Shown: positions 13,123-14,614 of the stretch, one piece after another
Position numbering within the stretch: the first letter of the stretch is position 1
How the letters are laid out: each line of letters starts with the position of its first letter
From: Minisyncoccota bacterium
Lineage (GTDB): Bacteria > Patescibacteriota > Minisyncoccia > SW-4-49-11
Direction: 5' to 3'
Length of the DNA: 14,614 nucleotides
NCBI GenBank assembly: GCA_018609785.1
Contig: JAHEOE010000030.1
Span: 1 to 14,614, forward strand
Notes under the pieces: generated by a model
Databases searched by the model: none
What the model saw: the letters and a program-made list of their open reading frames with translations, nothing else
Told to the model about the DNA's origin: nothing
Program-made: the position numbers and the translations under genes

Positions 13123-14229
13123 ATGCTTAATCCGAAAATGACAAAAATTTTGATTGCTTGTTCCGGGTTTTTGTTCATGGCCTTGGGAGGGTTGATTATT
13201 TATAATGTGTTCTTTTTATCGTCTCCCGAAACAGATACGCAGGCCAGTGAACAAGAACAGTCATCCGAGCAAGGCGAACAAAAATCCAAATCACTGCCGA
13301 TAACCGAAGTCGGAGCGCTGGGCCCGACGTTACTTACCGGAAATCGTCTGAAGTTTTATGAAGAACAAAGCGGGAATGTTGTTGCGGTCAACGGTGACGG
13401 TTCGAGTCGGAAGGTCTTGGACGATATTACTATTGAAGATTTGTCCGCGGTGCGTTGGGGGCCGAATAGTACTTGGGTTGCCACCCGGGCCGGAGATGTA
13501 TTTTCGACATTTAACTATCAGACCGGAGAATCTCATACGTTTGATGCCAATGTAAATAACCTTCACTTTACGGGCAATAAGGTAGTTTATACGTATCAAA
13601 CTTCAGATGGAGCGGATCTTTCGATTGCCAATCCCGATGGGGGGCAGTTTGAACAGCTGGTATCCCTCTCCACGAGTGAAGTGTCTGTGAATCCCATTCC
13701 GCAAACATTCAAAATTAGTTATGTTCTCAAGCCCAGCGCGTATCGAGCTTCCTCCTTAACGGTTATTTCTTCAACAACGAAAGAGAGTGAAACGTTACTT
13801 ACCGATCAGTTCGGATTGCAGATATCTTGGGGCCCTGAGGGCAAGAAAGGGCTGGCCGCTTCTACGGTACAGAGGGGAGGTTCGGAAATGACCTTTTCCG
13901 TGATTGATCAGGAGGGCAATGTCAGTCAAACGTTCGGTACGGGCACTGTAGCGGATAAAATTGTCTGGCAAGACGCAAATACGGTGTATTTCACCAAACC
14001 CAAACTTTCCGAGGACGTGGTTATGCCTGATGACTATGTGAGCGGGAAACTCGGAGACTTTCGGGAGGCATTGTTCAAGCTGGATCTTGCCAAAGGGGAA
14101 GTTACTGAAATACATTCTGACATTGGTCAGGTCAACAGTACGAATTTGGTACTCAATGAAGCCGGAACTCGACTATATTTTCGGAATAAACGGGATGGGA
14201 AGTTGTATGGTGTGAGTATTTCAAAGTAG
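13123..14229 (+). CDS. Membrane-anchored beta-propeller-like protein
   Basis: The 368-residue protein has one N-terminal hydrophobic segment (about 8-32) that should anchor it with the bulk outside the cytoplasm. A low-complexity linker rich in S, E and Q (about 33-57) follows, then a beta-rich domain. Repeated strands of the type W-G-P-N-S-T-W-V-A-T, L-S-I-A-N-P-D-G-G, I-S-W-G-P-E-G-K-K-G and L-Y-F-R-N-K-R-D-G-K-L-Y-G-V resemble PD40/TolB-type propeller blades. No enzyme motif is seen. It begins 6 nt after the VirB4 gene, so it is co-transcribed and may be a surface or envelope partner of that machine, though this is inference from position. ATGs at 13123 and 13138 are both possible; the first follows the T-before-ATG pattern. 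Confidence 0.72.
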   Translation: MLNPKMTKILIACSGFLFMALGGLIIYNVFFLSSPETDTQASEQEQSSEQGEQKSKSLPITEVGALGPTLLTGNRLKFYEEQSGNVVAVNGDGSSRKVLDDITIEDLSAVRWGPNSTWVATRAGDVFSTFNYQTGESHTFDANVNNLHFTGNKVVYTYQTSDGADLSIANPDGGQFEQLVSLSTSEVSVNPIPQTFKISYVLKPSAYRASSLTVISSTTKESETLLTDQFGLQISWGPEGKKGLAASTVQRGGSEMTFSVIDQEGNVSQTFGTGTVADKIVWQDANTVYFTKPKLSEDVVMPDDYVSGKLGDFREALFKLDLAKGEVTEIHSDIGQVNSTNLVLNEAGTRLYFRNKRDGKLYGVSISK

Positions 14230-14269
14230 TGTTTAACTTTTGAGATACGCTCTATATGAATCGGTGTCC

Positions 14270-14614
14270 TTATATGTTGGACGGATTTCGAAAAGCGGTT
14301 TGATGAAGAAGTAACAGATACAGTACGAAAAAGAGAACGGCTAGATCATTTTTCCATACAGTGGTGTCCAAAAGGCCGTGGACATACATAGAAAGAAAGC
14401 CCAACGCCACGGTTACGTGTAGTATTTCCTCTTGGCGAAAAGATTTCCTTAGGAATCGAACTCCTTGAATGCCCATAATTACAAAGATGACAAATCCCAA
14501 AAGCCCGGTATGAAGCCATGTAGCCAGGTATACGTTATGCGGTTCGGGAACAAGCCATTCATGCGGAGGAAAATAGAGCTGTGGAACGGTGCCTTCATAG
14601 ACTCGTTGAAAGTC
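14270..14614 (-). CDS. O-antigen ligase/polymerase-like membrane protein (C-terminal part)
   Basis: The frame is open from the right edge of the window (no start codon inside is needed) to TAA at 14270-14272, giving the last 114 residues. The visible part begins with an outside loop holding the family motif E-P-H-N-V-Y-L (residues 21-27 of the fragment), followed by hydrophobic helices beginning near T-G-L-L-G-F-V-I-F, L-H-V-T-V-A-L-G-F-L and L-A-V-L-F-F-V-L-Y. The segment H-G-L-L-D-T-T-V-W-K-N-D-L before the last helix is also typical. Wzy/WaaL-type proteins polymerise or ligate surface glycans at the membrane. Only 40 bp separate its stop from that of the propeller gene on the other strand, with no clear terminator between them. 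Confidence 0.82.
   Translation of the reverse strand, partial: DFQRVYEGTVPQLYFPPHEWLVPEPHNVYLATWLHTGLLGFVIFVIMGIQGVRFLRKSFRQEEILHVTVALGFLSMYVHGLLDTTVWKNDLAVLFFVLYLLLLHQTAFRNPSNI

Noticed and set aside
14230..14269. A shared terminator between the propeller gene and the O-antigen ligase-like gene
   Set aside because: I could not find a GC-rich stem with a T run in these 40 bp on either strand.

Overview
The window is bacterial, compact and gene-dense, and probably comes from a Patescibacteria (CPR) lineage. This is inferred from three things: a VirB4 machinery split into a TraC-like N-domain protein and a separate ATPase, a membrane-anchored beta-propeller protein directly after it, and a bacterial V/A-type ATPase operon of lean subunits. 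No ribosomal RNA or other phylogenetic marker is present, so the lineage is not proven. ksgA ends in TGA and all other complete genes end in TAA or TAG, which gives no hint of a recoded genetic code.

Layout. (1) Positions 16-49 hold a plus-strand intrinsic terminator for a gene lying left of the window. (2) Positions 48-8951, minus strand, are one operon read right to left: V-type ATPase subunits H-I-K-E-C-F-A-B-D, then a secreted or anchored DUF192 protein. Gaps are at most 14 nt and several genes overlap. The operon has a perfect consensus sigma70 promoter at 8975-9003. Subunit K carries the whole set of side chains that bind Na+ in the Enterococcus hirae enzyme, so a sodium-coupled rotary ATPase is predicted. 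(3) Positions 8952-9417 are a divergent intergenic region with that promoter, copy 1 of a 165-bp MITE-like element and a probable ksgA promoter. (4) Positions 9418-10248, plus strand, are ksgA (16S rRNA adenine dimethyltransferase). (5) Positions 10249-10567 hold a fourfold degenerate 11-bp repeat and copy 2 of the same element, in the same orientation, so ksgA is bracketed by direct copies. (6) Positions 10568-14229, plus strand, are a three-gene operon: TraC/VirB4 N-domain protein, VirB4-family ATPase, and a membrane-anchored beta-propeller protein. (7) Positions 14270-14614, minus strand, are the C-terminal part of an O-antigen ligase/polymerase-like membrane protein that runs off the window.

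Two things stand out beyond the gene list. One is the paired element with TA-flanked terminal inverted repeats enclosing a long internal hairpin. The other is the start sites: none of the fourteen has a recognisable Shine-Dalgarno sequence, while thirteen have T immediately before ATG. The consensus operon promoter also leaves a leader of only about 14-20 nt.
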